From positions 868,001 to 932,000 of the forward strand of contig NZ_CAJPVG010000001.1 of the NCBI RefSeq assembly GCF_905397375.1: a stretch of DNA of 64,000 nucleotides. Reading direction: 5' to 3'. Below the pieces are notes generated by a model, which made no database searches, was not told the origin of the DNA, and worked only from the letters and a program-made list of their open reading frames with translations. Within the stretch, counting starts at the first letter, position 1; each line of letters begins with the position of its first letter. This stretch comes from Ralstonia mannitolilytica (GTDB lineage Bacteria > Pseudomonadota > Gammaproteobacteria > Burkholderiales > Burkholderiaceae). Positions 7,152 through 16,253 of this stretch are shown here, in pieces. The position numbers were made by a program, and so were the translations under genes.

Positions 7152-9816
7152 ATGCCCGCGCGCGGCTGTGCGAGCGTAGAAGCGCCTCCAGCGCCGGCAC
7201 CTCCAGCGGCCGGCCGAAGAGAAACCCCTGCACTTCATCGCACGCGTGGGCCGCGAGGAAGGCCGACTGCTCGGCCGTCTCAACGCCCTCGGCCGTGACG
7301 GTCATGTTCAGCGCGCGGGCCATCGCGATGATGGTCTTGGTCAGGGCCACGCAGTCGGGTACCACCGGTACGCCGCTGATGAACGATCGGTCGATCTTGA
7401 TGTTGTGGATCGGCAGGCTGCGCAGGTACGACAGCGAGGAAAACCCGATGCCGAAGTCATCCAGCGAGATACGCACCCCGCGCGCAGCGAGGCTCGTGAG
7501 CAGCCGCTGCGTCGACGGCCGGTCCGCCAGCAGCACGCTTTCGGTCAATTCAAGCTCCAGGCGCGTGGGCGCCAGGCCGGATGTCCTCAGCGCTTCGTCC
7601 ACGTCCTGTTCGATGACGCCCGCATCGCACTGCCGCGCCGACACGTTCACCGCGATGCGTCCCGTAAAGCCGAACTCGCGCGCCCACGCCTGGCCTTGCG
7701 TGCACGCCTGCATCAGTGCCCAGCGGCCCAGCTCGAGGATGTAGCCAGACTCCTCTGCCACGTCGATGAACTCGGCGGGCGACACCGCGCCGAGCTCCGG
7801 ATCCGACCAGCGCATCAGCGCCTCGACCGCGACCATCTCGCGCGACGCCAGCGCGTACTTCGGTTGATAGACCAGCCGCACCTGGCCGCGCGCGAGCGCC
7901 CTGCGCATGCGTTCGTTCAGGGTGAAGCGGCGCAGCATCTGGGTTTCAAGCGCACGCGAATACCGTGCGACGCGGTTGCGGCCCTGTTCCTTGGCCCGGT
8001 ACATGGCCGCCTCGGCGTGCATGACGAGCGTGCCCGCGTCGCCGCCGTCTGCGGGAAAGACCGCCACGCCGATGCTGGCAGAGAGGTGCACTTCGCGCTG
8101 GTCGCCGGCAAAGGGCTTGGCCAGCGCTTCGAGCACCTGCCGCGCCAGGCCATCGGCTGCGGCCGGGTCTTCAATGGCGACGCAGAACCGGTCCCCGCCC
8201 AGGCGGGCCAGCAGCGCGCGCGGGCCGGCTGCGGCCCGCAGGCGCTGCGCCGCGGTGTTCAGGATCTGGTTGCCCGTGTGGTGGCCCATCGCCTCGTTGA
8301 CCGTCTTGAAGTGGTCCAGGCCGATGTAGAGCAGCGCCAGTTCACCGCTGGCCTGCAATGCCAGCCGCGCATCGAGCCGCTCGACGAATGCGGCGCGATT
8401 CGGCAGGCCAGTGAGCGAGTCCTTGGTTTCAAGCAGGCGCAGCTGCTCGTGCGCCGAGCGCTCGGCCGTGATGTCGCTGAAGATGACCAGCACCGCGTGC
8501 GGCGAGGCGCTGTCGGGCGAGAACATCGGCAACACCGATTCGCGCAGCCAGACGACTTGCCCGTTGGTCGCCTGCACGCCCACCACGACGTTGCTGACGG
8601 CGCGTCCGGTGCGGGCCGCTATGGTCGACGGCCACGCGGCGCGCGGCAGGATGGTGCCGTCTTCGCTGAACATCATGTCGGAGAACGCGGCGCGCGGCCG
8701 CCCCTTCCACGACGCGCCGGACAGGCGAAGGATTTCCGCCGCGCTGCGGTTGTAAGACAGGACCCGCCCGTCAATCGACAGCGTCAACACGCCTTCGCTG
8801 AGGTGGTTGACCACAAGCCGATACTGGTCGCGCAACTCGCGGGTCTGGCGGTATTCGGTTTCGAGCCGCAGCAGTTTGACCAGTGCGGCGACATAGTGGC
8901 CGCAGGCGTCGCGCAAGGCTGCATCGCCGGGCGGTGTTGAATCCGGGGCGGGGTAGAACAGGCAGAGCAGATCTTCACCTGCCGCGATGCCACCGTGTTG
9001 GGCGGGGATGCGGCACAGCCAGGCAGGGCGTGCATCGGCCAGCGCGCCAGCCAATACCTCTCGCAATGCCGCGGGCACATTGGCGTGGCGCACCAGCTCG
9101 ACCGGGGGCAGATCGTGCAGCAGGGGCGCCAGGCTCGCGAGGTCGGTGTCGAGCGTGTCGGGTGCCGGGCGCGTTGCAGATGCGGGCCGGGATGCCAACT
9201 GCGACCGTGCCGTCTGTGTGCCGTATAGCCTGGCACGCCCCGACACCACACGCACCACGACGCAGAGCGAGTTCGGCAACGTCGCTTCGATGGCCCTGAG
9301 CACCGCCTGCAGCCGCTCGCCTGGCGAGGTGCTCGACGGCAGTGTCGAGAGCAGGTAATCGAGGTGTTCATAGGGCAATGCTGCGCCAACGGTTTCAGCG
9401 CTGAGGATGCGTTCACCGGGTTTGCCCGGCATCTGCGCATCGAGCGGCAAGGGCAGGCCATGCACCACCACCTGCTGGGCCGGCAGGCCTTCGAAGCGGG
9501 TCGGGGTGACCGTCAGGCGGACGCGCACGGGGTCGGTCAGGGCGCCAAGCGCGATGGCCGAGACGAGCTGTGCTTGCGGCACCTGCGGCCCCTCCGGCAT
9601 GGCGGGGTCGGCGTGGTCTGCGTCCGCAGCGGCAAGCCAGGCCGGAACATCCTGGAAGAAGCGGGAGAACGGCTCGCCCAGCAATTGATCGGCAGATGCC
9701 GCGTGCAACATGCAGACCCCCGCCGCATTGGCATACACGATGCGGCCCTCGAGCACGACATAGAGCGGAACGGGCAGGCTTTGCGCCGACAGCGGGTAGG
9801 AAAGTTCGTCTTGCAT
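7150..9816 (-). CDS. PAS / degenerate GGDEF / EAL cyclic-di-GMP phosphodiesterase
   Basis: Predicted c-di-GMP signalling protein of 888 residues. The N-terminal part carries PAS-like sensor regions, one early and one around residues 340-455. A GGDEF domain follows (DSLTGLPNRAAF), with signature GGDRF at 540-544: the catalytic glutamate is replaced by arginine, so cyclase activity is unlikely. The C-terminal EAL domain keeps the metal and substrate residues: E665 in EALMRW, NVSARQ, ELTESVL, DDFGIGFSSLSYL, KIDRSFI and EGVET. It should act as a phosphodiesterase. The start at 9816 has GGAG upstream; an in-frame ATG at 9858 has no ribosome site. No transmembrane segment was noticed. Confidence 0.88.
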   Translation of the reverse strand: MQDELSYPLSAQSLPVPLYVVLEGRIVYANAAGVCMLHAASADQLLGEPFSRFFQDVPAWLAAADADHADPAMPEGPQVPQAQLVSAIALGALTDPVRVRLTVTPTRFEGLPAQQVVVHGLPLPLDAQMPGKPGERILSAETVGAALPYEHLDYLLSTLPSSTSPGERLQAVLRAIEATLPNSLCVVVRVVSGRARLYGTQTARSQLASRPASATRPAPDTLDTDLASLAPLLHDLPPVELVRHANVPAALREVLAGALADARPAWLCRIPAQHGGIAAGEDLLCLFYPAPDSTPPGDAALRDACGHYVAALVKLLRLETEYRQTRELRDQYRLVVNHLSEGVLTLSIDGRVLSYNRSAAEILRLSGASWKGRPRAAFSDMMFSEDGTILPRAAWPSTIAARTGRAVSNVVVGVQATNGQVVWLRESVLPMFSPDSASPHAVLVIFSDITAERSAHEQLRLLETKDSLTGLPNRAAFVERLDARLALQASGELALLYIGLDHFKTVNEAMGHHTGNQILNTAAQRLRAAAGPRALLARLGGDRFCVAIEDPAAADGLARQVLEALAKPFAGDQREVHLSASIGVAVFPADGGDAGTLVMHAEAAMYRAKEQGRNRVARYSRALETQMLRRFTLNERMRRALARGQVRLVYQPKYALASREMVAVEALMRWSDPELGAVSPAEFIDVAEESGYILELGRWALMQACTQGQAWAREFGFTGRIAVNVSARQCDAGVIEQDVDEALRTSGLAPTRLELELTESVLLADRPSTQRLLTSLAARGVRISLDDFGIGFSSLSYLRSLPIHNIKIDRSFISGVPVVPDCVALTKTIIAMARALNMTVTAEGVETAEQSAFLAAHACDEVQGFLFGRPLEVPALEALLRSHSRARA

Positions 9817-10611
9817 CCCACGCTCCAACCAATGGTATGGCCCACGAGATCTCGCCATGCACGGATCCGCGGCGCTGGGCCGGCGGAAGGGGAGACAACA
9901 TTCTTCATGATGCGCAAAAGTCGTGCGTGGCGCAAAGTCTCGTTTGTGGCGAATACAACACTTTGATTGGGCTGTGTCCGCAGCCCACCCTTGTATTGCG
10001 ACGTTCGGCCCGGCCCTGCGAGATCGAGGTCATGTGCGTGGCGTCGGTGTGTTCAATACGGTTTGACGTTTTTTTACCGTGCGGGAAAGTGGATTGATTG
10101 ATCGCTGCGTAAGCTCCAATTCGCGCGGATATCAATAGGCACGTCTGTCGTCAAGCCGAAATGCGGGTGGAGGATTCCGCAGAACCTTCAAGGCGAAAAG
10201 AAGCCCCCTTGGCAAATTCGAGAATGCCGGCACGCCCGGGAATGCAAATCGCGCATGCACGGCACGCTCAAAAAGAACCACACCTGCGCCATTGAAACCA
10301 CGCCACGAATTCGTATGCGGGAACGCGGTCCGACGATGGCCCTTGAGACAGCATCTGGCGTGCCAAGCCCGGGCGCCCGCGAGAGACGGGTGGTGTTCAA
10401 CTCTGCTGCTATCGCTGCGGTCGTGGCCGTGCCGTTCTCTTGTACCGGTAAGCGCCGACTCGTGCGCCATGCCGGTTTTGTCGACGGCGCTAAGCCGCAT
10501 GCTTTGAAGCTTCACAATTGAAAGCATTGAAATTTGATTTCAGTTGCGAATACAATTCGCCTAATATTCTGTCCACACCGGACTTCATACCGGTCTTTAT
10601 CGGGAGCCCAT
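9817..10611. other. Long intergenic region upstream of the H-NS-like gene
   Basis: About 800 bases between the divergent GGDEF/EAL gene and the H-NS-like gene. An open frame at 10255-10521 has no recognisable domain and no ribosome site, and was not called. The last 100 bases (10510-10570) are clearly A/T-richer than the surroundings and include TAATAT. That fits an H-NS promoter and possibly autoregulation by H-NS binding. Confidence 0.4.
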
Positions 10612-10902
10612 ATGGCGACATACAAGGAATTGATTGCACAAAAGGCCAAGCTGGAAGAACAGATTGAAATGGCGCGCGCCAAGGAACTGGAAGCCGTGAT
10701 TCAGCAGGTTCGCCAGACGGTTGCCGAATATGGCCTGACGGCGGAAGATCTGGGCCTGGTCCCGCGCCGCGGTCGCCGCGCGGGCGCCAAGTCGCCGGTG
10801 CCGCCCAAGTATCGCGATCCGAAGACCGGCGCGACATGGTCCGGCCGCGGCCGTGCGCCGGCCTGGATCGGCAAGAACCGCGACAAATTCCTCATCGCCT
10901 GA
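10612..10902 (+). CDS. H-NS-like histone-family DNA-binding protein
   Basis: Nucleoid-associated protein that binds A/T-rich, often horizontally acquired, DNA and silences it. The 96-residue product starts with a coiled-coil oligomerisation helix (roughly residues 5-45: ELIAQKAKLEEQIEMARAKE). It ends with the H-NS DNA-binding signature YRDPKTGATWSGRGRAPAWI. The start at 10612 follows CGGGAG. It is shorter than enterobacterial H-NS (about 137 aa), as is usual for the beta-proteobacterial family with many paralogues. A strong terminator follows, so it is a single-gene unit. Confidence 0.93.
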   Translation: MATYKELIAQKAKLEEQIEMARAKELEAVIQQVRQTVAEYGLTAEDLGLVPRRGRRAGAKSPVPPKYRDPKTGATWSGRGRAPAWIGKNRDKFLIA

Positions 10903-10928
10903 TCCGCATCCGGCGTACCGCACGGAGC

Positions 10929-10962
10929 AAAACGGCTCACCGCTCTGGTGGGCCGTTTTTGT
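10929..10962 (+). terminator. Rho-independent terminator after the H-NS-like gene
   Basis: The stem AACGGCTCACC / GGTGGGCCGTT (one G-T pair) with a 5-base loop is followed by TTT. It sits just before the GntR gene. Confidence 0.85.
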
Positions 10963-10977
10963 TGGAGCGGGCGCCGC

Positions 10978-11736
10978 ATGTTCCTGTATAACGCTGGCAT
11001 GACGCCCCGCCTGCCCAAATACCTCGAACTGGCCGACCGCATCCGGCTGGACATCCTGCACGGCAACCTGCCGGCCGGCAGCATCGCCCCCAGCGAGAAT
11101 GAACTGGCGCAGCGCTACGCCGTATCGCGGCTCACGGCGCGCCGTACGCTCAACGAGCTCGCCGCGCGGGGGCTGCTCAAGCGTGCACGCGGCCAGCGCA
11201 GCGTGGTGCTGGATTCCTCGGGGCCGCATCGGCCGGTGCTGTATGCGCGGGGGCAGTCTGATGCCGCGCTCGAATACGTGCCGGGCGCGGTCTACACCGT
11301 CAGCGCCTTCCAGCTCCGGCCGGCCGACGAAGCCGTTGCCGCGGCGCTGGAGCTCGAGCCCGGCGCGCAGGTCGCCTTCGTCGAGCGCCGTGCGCGCGTG
11401 GACGGGCAGACCATCATGCTGCTGCGCACGTGGCTGACCTCGAGCCTGGCGGCCATGCTCGAAGCACGGGACTTTGAAGACCGTCTTTTCGTGCAGGTGT
11501 TCCAGCGTGCCAACCTGACGATCACGCGCTCGCGCGAGGCGACGCTGGCGTGCCTGGCCGATGCCCACCAGGCTGACGCGCTTGGCGTGGCGGCCGGTGT
11601 GCCGCTCGTGCGCGTGCGCCGCATCGGCTATAGCGTGTCCGACCTGCCCATCTCCCTGACGTATTGCGATTTTTCGCCGGAGCGCTATCTGCGCGAAGTC
11701 GATCTGCGGGTGTTGCAGAACGACGAGCGGGCATGA
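10978..11736 (+). CDS. GntR-family transcriptional regulator, HutC subfamily (UTRA domain)
   Basis: Predicted metabolite-responsive DNA-binding regulator of about 252 residues. The N-terminal winged-helix domain carries the GntR signature (PKYLELADRIRLDI ... IAPSENELAQRYAVSRLTAR). The C-terminal UTRA effector domain covers roughly residues 95-245, ending in SLTYCDFSPERYL, as in HutC/FarR. Two starts are possible. ATG 10978 has GGAG 10 bases upstream and was chosen. ATG 10999 would begin MTPRLPKYLEL and has a TATAAC just upstream, so a leaderless start is conceivable. The porin gene follows on the same strand after 259 bases and is a possible target. The ligand is unknown. Confidence 0.85.
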   Translation: MFLYNAGMTPRLPKYLELADRIRLDILHGNLPAGSIAPSENELAQRYAVSRLTARRTLNELAARGLLKRARGQRSVVLDSSGPHRPVLYARGQSDAALEYVPGAVYTVSAFQLRPADEAVAAALELEPGAQVAFVERRARVDGQTIMLLRTWLTSSLAAMLEARDFEDRLFVQVFQRANLTITRSREATLACLADAHQADALGVAAGVPLVRVRRIGYSVSDLPISLTYCDFSPERYLREVDLRVLQNDERA

Positions 11737-11995
11737 CCATGCTCCATCGCGCACTTGCGCCAGCACGGTGCAGAATCCGCGCCACACACCCCTGCGTTGG
11801 GACTTGTCTGCCACGGGTATTCAAGCTAGTCTGCGCCCCTTCCCGCGCAACGCATTGATTTGTGACATCCCGGCCGCCGTCACGGTATTGGCACGGCTGT
11901 TGCATTCGTTCGCGCCGTCTCAGCGGGGCAGGTTGAGCCGCCTGCCGCGCGAAGTCGATTCAACACAACGGAACCACAAGAGGGAGAAATCAACG

Positions 11996-13066
11996 ATGCA
12001 ACTCAAGCGACGTTTCAAGGTGGCCGCGGCGGGCCTGACCGCCGCCGCCAGCCTTGCCGCCGGCGCAGCGCAGGCACAGTCGTCCGTCATGCTCTACGGC
12101 CAGGTGGACGCCTGGGCCGGCGCAACCAAGAACCTCGGCGCATCCGATCGCGCCTGGGGCGTCAATTCGGGTGGCATGTCGACGTCGTACTGGGGCATGA
12201 AGGGCAGCGAAGACCTGGGCAACGGCCTGAAGGCGATCTTCACGCTCGAAGCGTTCTTCCGTCCCGACACCGGCAAGGTCGGTCGCTTTGACGGGGACCA
12301 CTTCTTTGCCCGCAATGCCTTCGTGGGCCTGCAGTCGAACACGTGGGGCTCGATCAAGCTCGGCCGCAACACCCCGCCGTATTTCGTCTCGACGATTCTC
12401 TTCAACCCGTTCATCGATTCGTATACGTTCTCGCCGATGGTGTTCCACACCTACCTCGGCAACGGCCGTACGGGCACCGCCGGTATTTCGGGCCTGGTGG
12501 GCGATTCGGGCTGGGACAACTCGATCATGTATTCCACGCCCGATTTCAACGGGCTGACCGGCAACTTCATCTACGGGGCAGGCGAGCAGGCCGGCCACAA
12601 CGGCCAGAACAAGTGGGGCGGCAACTTCCTGTACTTCCACGGCAACTTCGCGGCCACGGCGGCGTTCCAGCAGGTGCGCTTCGATGCGAGCCCCGGCGAC
12701 CTGAACGCCCTGGTGACGGGCTTCTCGCGCCAGACGGCTGCGCAGCTGGGGGCGACATACGACTTTGGCGTGGTCAAGCTGTACGGCCAGTACCAGTACA
12801 TCAAGAACACGATCAACACGGGCGACGCCAAGAGCAACGGCGGCCAGCTCGGCGTGTCGATCCCGGTCGGCCCGGGCAGCATCCTCGCGTCGTACGCGTA
12901 CACGAAAACCAGCGGTGCAGTGGACGTGAAGCGCAATACGTGGGCGGTGGGGTACGACTACGCGCTGTCCAAGCGCACCGACGTGTATGCCGCGTATTTC
13001 CGCGACAAGGTGTCGGACCTGAGCTCGGCCGACACGTTCGGCGTGGGCATCCGCGCGAAGTTCTGA
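11996..13066 (+). CDS. Gram-negative porin, Burkholderia/OmpC type
   Basis: Outer-membrane general-diffusion porin of 356 residues. A signal peptide (LKRRFKVAAAGLTAAASLAA) ends at AQA, and the mature protein starts QSSVMLYGQVDAWAG, the usual first beta-strand. The sequence alternates strands and loops and ends in aromatic phenylalanine (GVGIRAKF), the recognition signal for barrel assembly. The start at 11996 follows GGGAG. The frame is open further upstream, but that part has no signal peptide. The solute is not predictable. The preceding GntR gene may regulate it. Confidence 0.92.
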   Translation: MQLKRRFKVAAAGLTAAASLAAGAAQAQSSVMLYGQVDAWAGATKNLGASDRAWGVNSGGMSTSYWGMKGSEDLGNGLKAIFTLEAFFRPDTGKVGRFDGDHFFARNAFVGLQSNTWGSIKLGRNTPPYFVSTILFNPFIDSYTFSPMVFHTYLGNGRTGTAGISGLVGDSGWDNSIMYSTPDFNGLTGNFIYGAGEQAGHNGQNKWGGNFLYFHGNFAATAAFQQVRFDASPGDLNALVTGFSRQTAAQLGATYDFGVVKLYGQYQYIKNTINTGDAKSNGGQLGVSIPVGPGSILASYAYTKTSGAVDVKRNTWAVGYDYALSKRTDVYAAYFRDKVSDLSSADTFGVGIRAKF

Positions 13067-13133
13067 GCGGAGTCGTCTCGCTTTTCTTGTCATCTGCCGC
13101 CCGCGTGTCGACAGCGTGGGCGGGATATTCCAG

Positions 13134-13161
13134 CGGCGCCCCGATGTGGGCGCCGTTTTTT
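13134..13161 (+). terminator. Rho-independent terminator after the porin gene
   Basis: A perfect 7-bp GC stem (CGGCGCC / GGCGCCG) with an 8-base loop is followed by TTTTTT. It lies in the gap before the convergent LuxR-type gene and could also slow minus-strand readthrough. Confidence 0.88.
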
Positions 13162-13181
13162 ATGCGCGAAGGAAGACGGTG

Positions 13182-13880
13182 TCAGCCGGTGCGTGCCAGG
13201 CGCAGCGGCGTTTCTGCGCCGACCTGCGGACCGTTCAGCAACATGGCGCCGCGCTGCGTGGCGACGAACACGGCTTCGGTACGGCTGCGCACTTCGAGCC
13301 GCCGATAAAGCGCATTGATATGCGCTTTCGTGGTCGCCTCCGAGATATTCAGCATGCGGCTGATGGTTTTGACCGGATGGCCGCGGGAAAGCAGAACGAG
13401 TATCTCGTATTGGCGCTGCGTGAGTCCGAGCAATGCGCAGTCGTCATGGCCCCGGGGCGCGCCGGCCGCAATGGTTTCGGGCCGGGCCAACACGACGGAC
13501 GCAGGCACATAACGGCCACCGGCCAGCACGAGTTCGAGTGCCGCCCCGATCAATTTGCCGGAATAGCTTTTCAGCAGATAGGCCGAAACATTCAATTGCA
13601 TGAGCGCGCGCACGTGCGCAACCGAATCGTTTTCGCTCAGTACGGCGACATGCCGCGGATGCGGCTGCTGGAGCAACCGCGAGAGCGCCGGCAGATCGTC
13701 GATGCCCGGCAGCGGCAGGCCGATCAGGGCGAGTTCGGCGTCCGCATGCGCCGCGAGGTTTTCAAAAAGGTCTTCGTCCGGTTCGACGCTGACAACCTCG
13801 GAAATGGCCGGCAAGGATTGCAAGACGTGAGTCGCGCCGGCACGCACCAACGGGTGTGCCTCTACTACGATTGATTTCAC
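13182..13880 (-). CDS. LuxR/NarL-family regulator with a receiver domain lacking the phosphoacceptor Asp
   Basis: A 232-residue regulator. The N-terminal domain (residues 1-120) aligns by eye to a response-regulator receiver (MKSIVVEAHPLVRAG ... YLLKS). The usual phosphorylated aspartate position holds glycine (ALIGLPLPG, G54), and the acidic pocket is reduced to E7. The C-terminal LuxR-type helix-turn-helix is intact (LTQRQYEILVLLSRGHPVKTISRMLNISEATTKAHINALYRRL). Phosphorylation-independent control is therefore likely. No histidine kinase gene is adjacent. It lies just before the flagellar block, and a similar atypical regulator lies at 54376-55011. Confidence 0.85.
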   Translation of the reverse strand: MKSIVVEAHPLVRAGATHVLQSLPAISEVVSVEPDEDLFENLAAHADAELALIGLPLPGIDDLPALSRLLQQPHPRHVAVLSENDSVAHVRALMQLNVSAYLLKSYSGKLIGAALELVLAGGRYVPASVVLARPETIAAGAPRGHDDCALLGLTQRQYEILVLLSRGHPVKTISRMLNISEATTKAHINALYRRLEVRSRTEAVFVATQRGAMLLNGPQVGAETPLRLARTG

Positions 13881-14350
13881 TGCGCCGCCTGTCTGGTTAT
13901 GGTTGTTTTTCCCATTTCCCGGAATCGCCGTCGCTGCGCGGATTTGGATCGGCGGGATCCAAAATCAATGCAAACGGGCTTGTGGAAACGCAATGGCGCG
14001 CGGCTTCGGTATATTTCCCCGTTCAACCGGCAGTCACCACGCAGCGGTGCCGCCGGGCCGAAACCTTGGCGCGCCAATCAGGCGCAATTTCCCTCCCGGT
14101 TTTTTGCTTCTTTATGTCGCCAGGCGCGGAGGATTAACCCCGCCAAAAATCGCAGAATAAATCCCCAGCATGCTTGTTGCACCCATCAATCGGATGTAAA
14201 CCTTTTTGCTTATCCCGATCGGCGGTGTGCCAGACCCCTTATAGATATCAGGATCGGACGGCGGCAGCCAGCCCCACTTCATGCCCATTGACGTAAACGT
14301 CAAGCAGCGTTCGCGGGCCGTCAGGCGAGGAAACGGCAGGCGGGTGGCAC
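13881..14350. other. Intergenic region, no gene seen
   Basis: 470 bases between the divergently transcribed side of the LuxR-type gene and the 3' end of flgN. It is locally A/T-rich around 14100-14240. No reading frame with domain or ribosome-site support was found on either strand, and no clear terminator for flgN was identified. Confidence 0.4.
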
Positions 14351-14812
14351 CTATTCGGCAACGACCGAGAAGCGCGGCATCGAGAGCGGTTGCTTGCCGT
14401 CGCGGCCATAGGGTGTGCCGCCGCCGTTGTTGGCAGCGTGCAGGACTTGCAGCGCGTTCTGCGTGGCACGCAGGCGCAGGTCGATGAGGACGCCGTTGTC
14501 GAGGTTGCGCTGGCGCAGCGTGCGGGCCAGGGCCAGGTTTTCGTCGAACAGGCGGCTGGCGGCTTCGTCGGTGCGCAGGTATTTGACCAGCCCGTACGGA
14601 TCGGCGCCGCCGTGTTGCGCCCACCAGAGGCGGCGTTCACGGTCGGCTGCGCCGAGGGCGGTGAGCTGCTGGTGCTTGGTCTGGGTAATGCGCTCGAGTT
14701 CGACCATGTCGCCGTCGCGCAACGCCTGCGCTTCGGCTTCCAGGGTCTGGTTGGCGGCGCGCAGCAGTTCCTGCTCGTCGGCCAGGGTGCGGATCAGCAG
14801 TGTGTTGTCCAT
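14351..14812 (-). CDS. flgN: Flagellar export chaperone FlgN
   Basis: Cytosolic chaperone that holds the hook-filament junction proteins FlgK and FlgL and delivers them to the export gate. The 153-residue product is mostly helical (LADEQELLRAANQTLEAEAQ) with the FlgN-family region LRQRNLDNGVLIDLRLRATQ near the C-terminus. The start at 14812 (MDNTLLIRTL) has GAGG upstream. It is the last gene of flgA-flgM-flgN on the minus strand, the usual order. Sequence conservation in FlgN is low, so the call rests partly on position. Confidence 0.88.
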   Translation of the reverse strand: MDNTLLIRTLADEQELLRAANQTLEAEAQALRDGDMVELERITQTKHQQLTALGAADRERRLWWAQHGGADPYGLVKYLRTDEAASRLFDENLALARTLRQRNLDNGVLIDLRLRATQNALQVLHAANNGGGTPYGRDGKQPLSMPRFSVVAE

Positions 14813-14924
14813 GGGCGAGGCGACCTCAGCTTGGGCAGCCGCCGGCCGGCACACCGCCCCACCGCGTGCGGCCAGGGGCCGGCGGCGTCTTCAGGGTTGG
14901 AGGAGGCGCGACGGGAGTGTCCCG

Positions 14925-15245
14925 TCAGGCCTTTTTGCTTTGTGCCGAGAGCAGCGACTGGGCGTCGGAAAGCGCCGCATCGGCGATCTTGCCGGCGTCC
15001 ATCTTCAGCGTGCCGTTCTGGATGGCATGGCGGATCTGCTCGACGCGCGCGGCATCGAAGTCGCCGCTGCCCACCTGGCGCGAGACCTGTTGGACTGACA
15101 GCGACGGCGCATCGCCGGTGTGGCGCGCCGTGCCCGCCGCTGCCGTGCTGGCGGCATGCGAGCCAGCGGCACGCGTCGACCCGGACGCAGTGTCCTTGGT
15201 CGGCGCAATCGCCGGGGCGTTGTTGACGATATGGTTGATTTTCAC
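14925..15245 (-). CDS. flgM: Anti-sigma-28 factor FlgM
   Basis: Binds and blocks sigma-28 (FliA) until it is exported through the completed hook, linking filament gene expression to assembly. The protein is 106 residues. The N-terminus MKINHIVNNA is typical, the middle is a disordered Ala/Thr-rich stretch, and the C-terminal sigma-binding helices are recognisable (VEQIRHAIQNGTLKMDAGKIADAAL). It starts with GTG at 15245, with GGAG eight bases upstream. A sigma-28-like promoter precedes it (15281-15308), implying autogenous feedback as in enterics. Confidence 0.93.
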   Translation of the reverse strand: MKINHIVNNAPAIAPTKDTASGSTRAAGSHAASTAAAGTARHTGDAPSLSVQQVSRQVGSGDFDAARVEQIRHAIQNGTLKMDAGKIADAALSDAQSLLSAQSKKA

Positions 15246-15280
15246 GGGTGTCTCCGAAGAGCGCGTTCATCCTAACACCC

Positions 15281-15308
15281 ATATCGGCCAACCCCGCCCC
15301 AAACTTTA
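15281..15308 (-). promoter_or_regulatory. Sigma-28 promoter-like sequence for flgM
   Basis: Read on the minus strand, TAAA and GCCGATAT are separated by 16 bases, against the sigma-28 consensus TAAA-N15-GCCGATAA. It ends about 35 bases before the flgM GTG. Spacing is one base longer than ideal. Confidence 0.65.
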
Positions 15309-15368
15309 GCGGGCGTACTGCACGTCGCTTTGCAGTTTCAAAGTGATCGAGCAATCGCAATTCTCGGG

Positions 15369-16253
15369 TCAGAACTGGATGGCCACCACGCCCGCCGACT
15401 GCGCGATGCCCGAAACGACGTTGCCGTTGGCGGTACGCACCTGCGCCACCTGGCCGACTGCGGCCTGGTTCAGCGCCCGGCCGTCGCTCGTGACCTGGAA
15501 TCCGCCACCCTCGGCAACCAGCTTGACGGTCTGGCCGGCCTGCACGGCGACCGGCAAGCGCAGGCTTTCGGCGCGCAGCGGCTGGCTGGCGGCCACGCTC
15601 GTGAGCAGCACGCGGCCGACCACGTCGGCGGGTTGCTGCACGACCGACGGCGGCAGCATCGACAGATCGCCGGTGCGGGCTTCCAGGTCGCTCATGTCGA
15701 GGGTCTTGCCCGGGGGCAAGGCGCGGGCGGCCACGTAGTACGTCCCTGTGATCTGGATGGTGGCCGGCACCCACGCCGCCCAGGCGTGCGGCGAGCGGCA
15801 GCGCACGCCCACTTGTATACGGCCGCGCAGGCGGTTGGCCGCGGGCAGCATCAGGTCGATCTGGTCGCACGGCTGGTTGGCGACGCGCGGGTCGACCGGG
15901 CCGACTTCGACCGATGCGCGCGGCGCACCGGTTTCGTTCGTGCCGCCCAGGATGTCCAGTTGCGACTGCAACTGCTGCTGGATCTGCATCTGGATGGCGT
16001 TCGGGCCCTGGATGGCGGTGGGCTGGCCGGCTTGCGACGCCCCCGGCATGGCGGCTGCGGCGGGCGCATACCCCACGCGCATCATGCCCTGCCCGTGCGC
16101 CGGCATCGGGCGCACGAGGCCGGCCAGCAGCCCCAGCGCGAGGATCACCAGCAGCAGGCGTCGCCCGGCGGCCGGCGGCATGGCCGCGGCCCGCGCGCGC
16201 CGCGCCGTCGCGAAAGTCGGGTGATCTGCCTCACGTGCAAACCGCTGTGGCAT
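15369..16253 (-). CDS. flgA: Flagellar P-ring assembly chaperone FlgA
   Basis: Periplasmic chaperone required for P-ring (FlgI) assembly. The 294-residue protein has an N-terminal membrane/signal segment (LLLVILALGLLAGLV, about residues 33-47). The C-terminal SAF-type domain is characteristic of FlgA (YYVAARALPPGKTLDMSDL ... VGRVLLTSVAASQPLRAESL ... VKLVAEGGGFQVTSDGRALNQ). The start at 16253 has an ideal GGAGG site six bases upstream. The protein is longer than enteric FlgA (about 219 aa) because of a Gln-rich linker around residues 80-100. It is divergent from flgB. Confidence 0.93.
   Translation of the reverse strand: MPQRFAREADHPTFATARRARAAAMPPAAGRRLLLVILALGLLAGLVRPMPAHGQGMMRVGYAPAAAAMPGASQAGQPTAIQGPNAIQMQIQQQLQSQLDILGGTNETGAPRASVEVGPVDPRVANQPCDQIDLMLPAANRLRGRIQVGVRCRSPHAWAAWVPATIQITGTYYVAARALPPGKTLDMSDLEARTGDLSMLPPSVVQQPADVVGRVLLTSVAASQPLRAESLRLPVAVQAGQTVKLVAEGGGFQVTSDGRALNQAAVGQVAQVRTANGNVVSGIAQSAGVVAIQF

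Noticed and set aside
10255..10521. 88-codon plus-strand frame upstream of the H-NS-like gene
   Set aside because: No ribosome site, no recognisable fold, ends in the A/T-rich promoter area.
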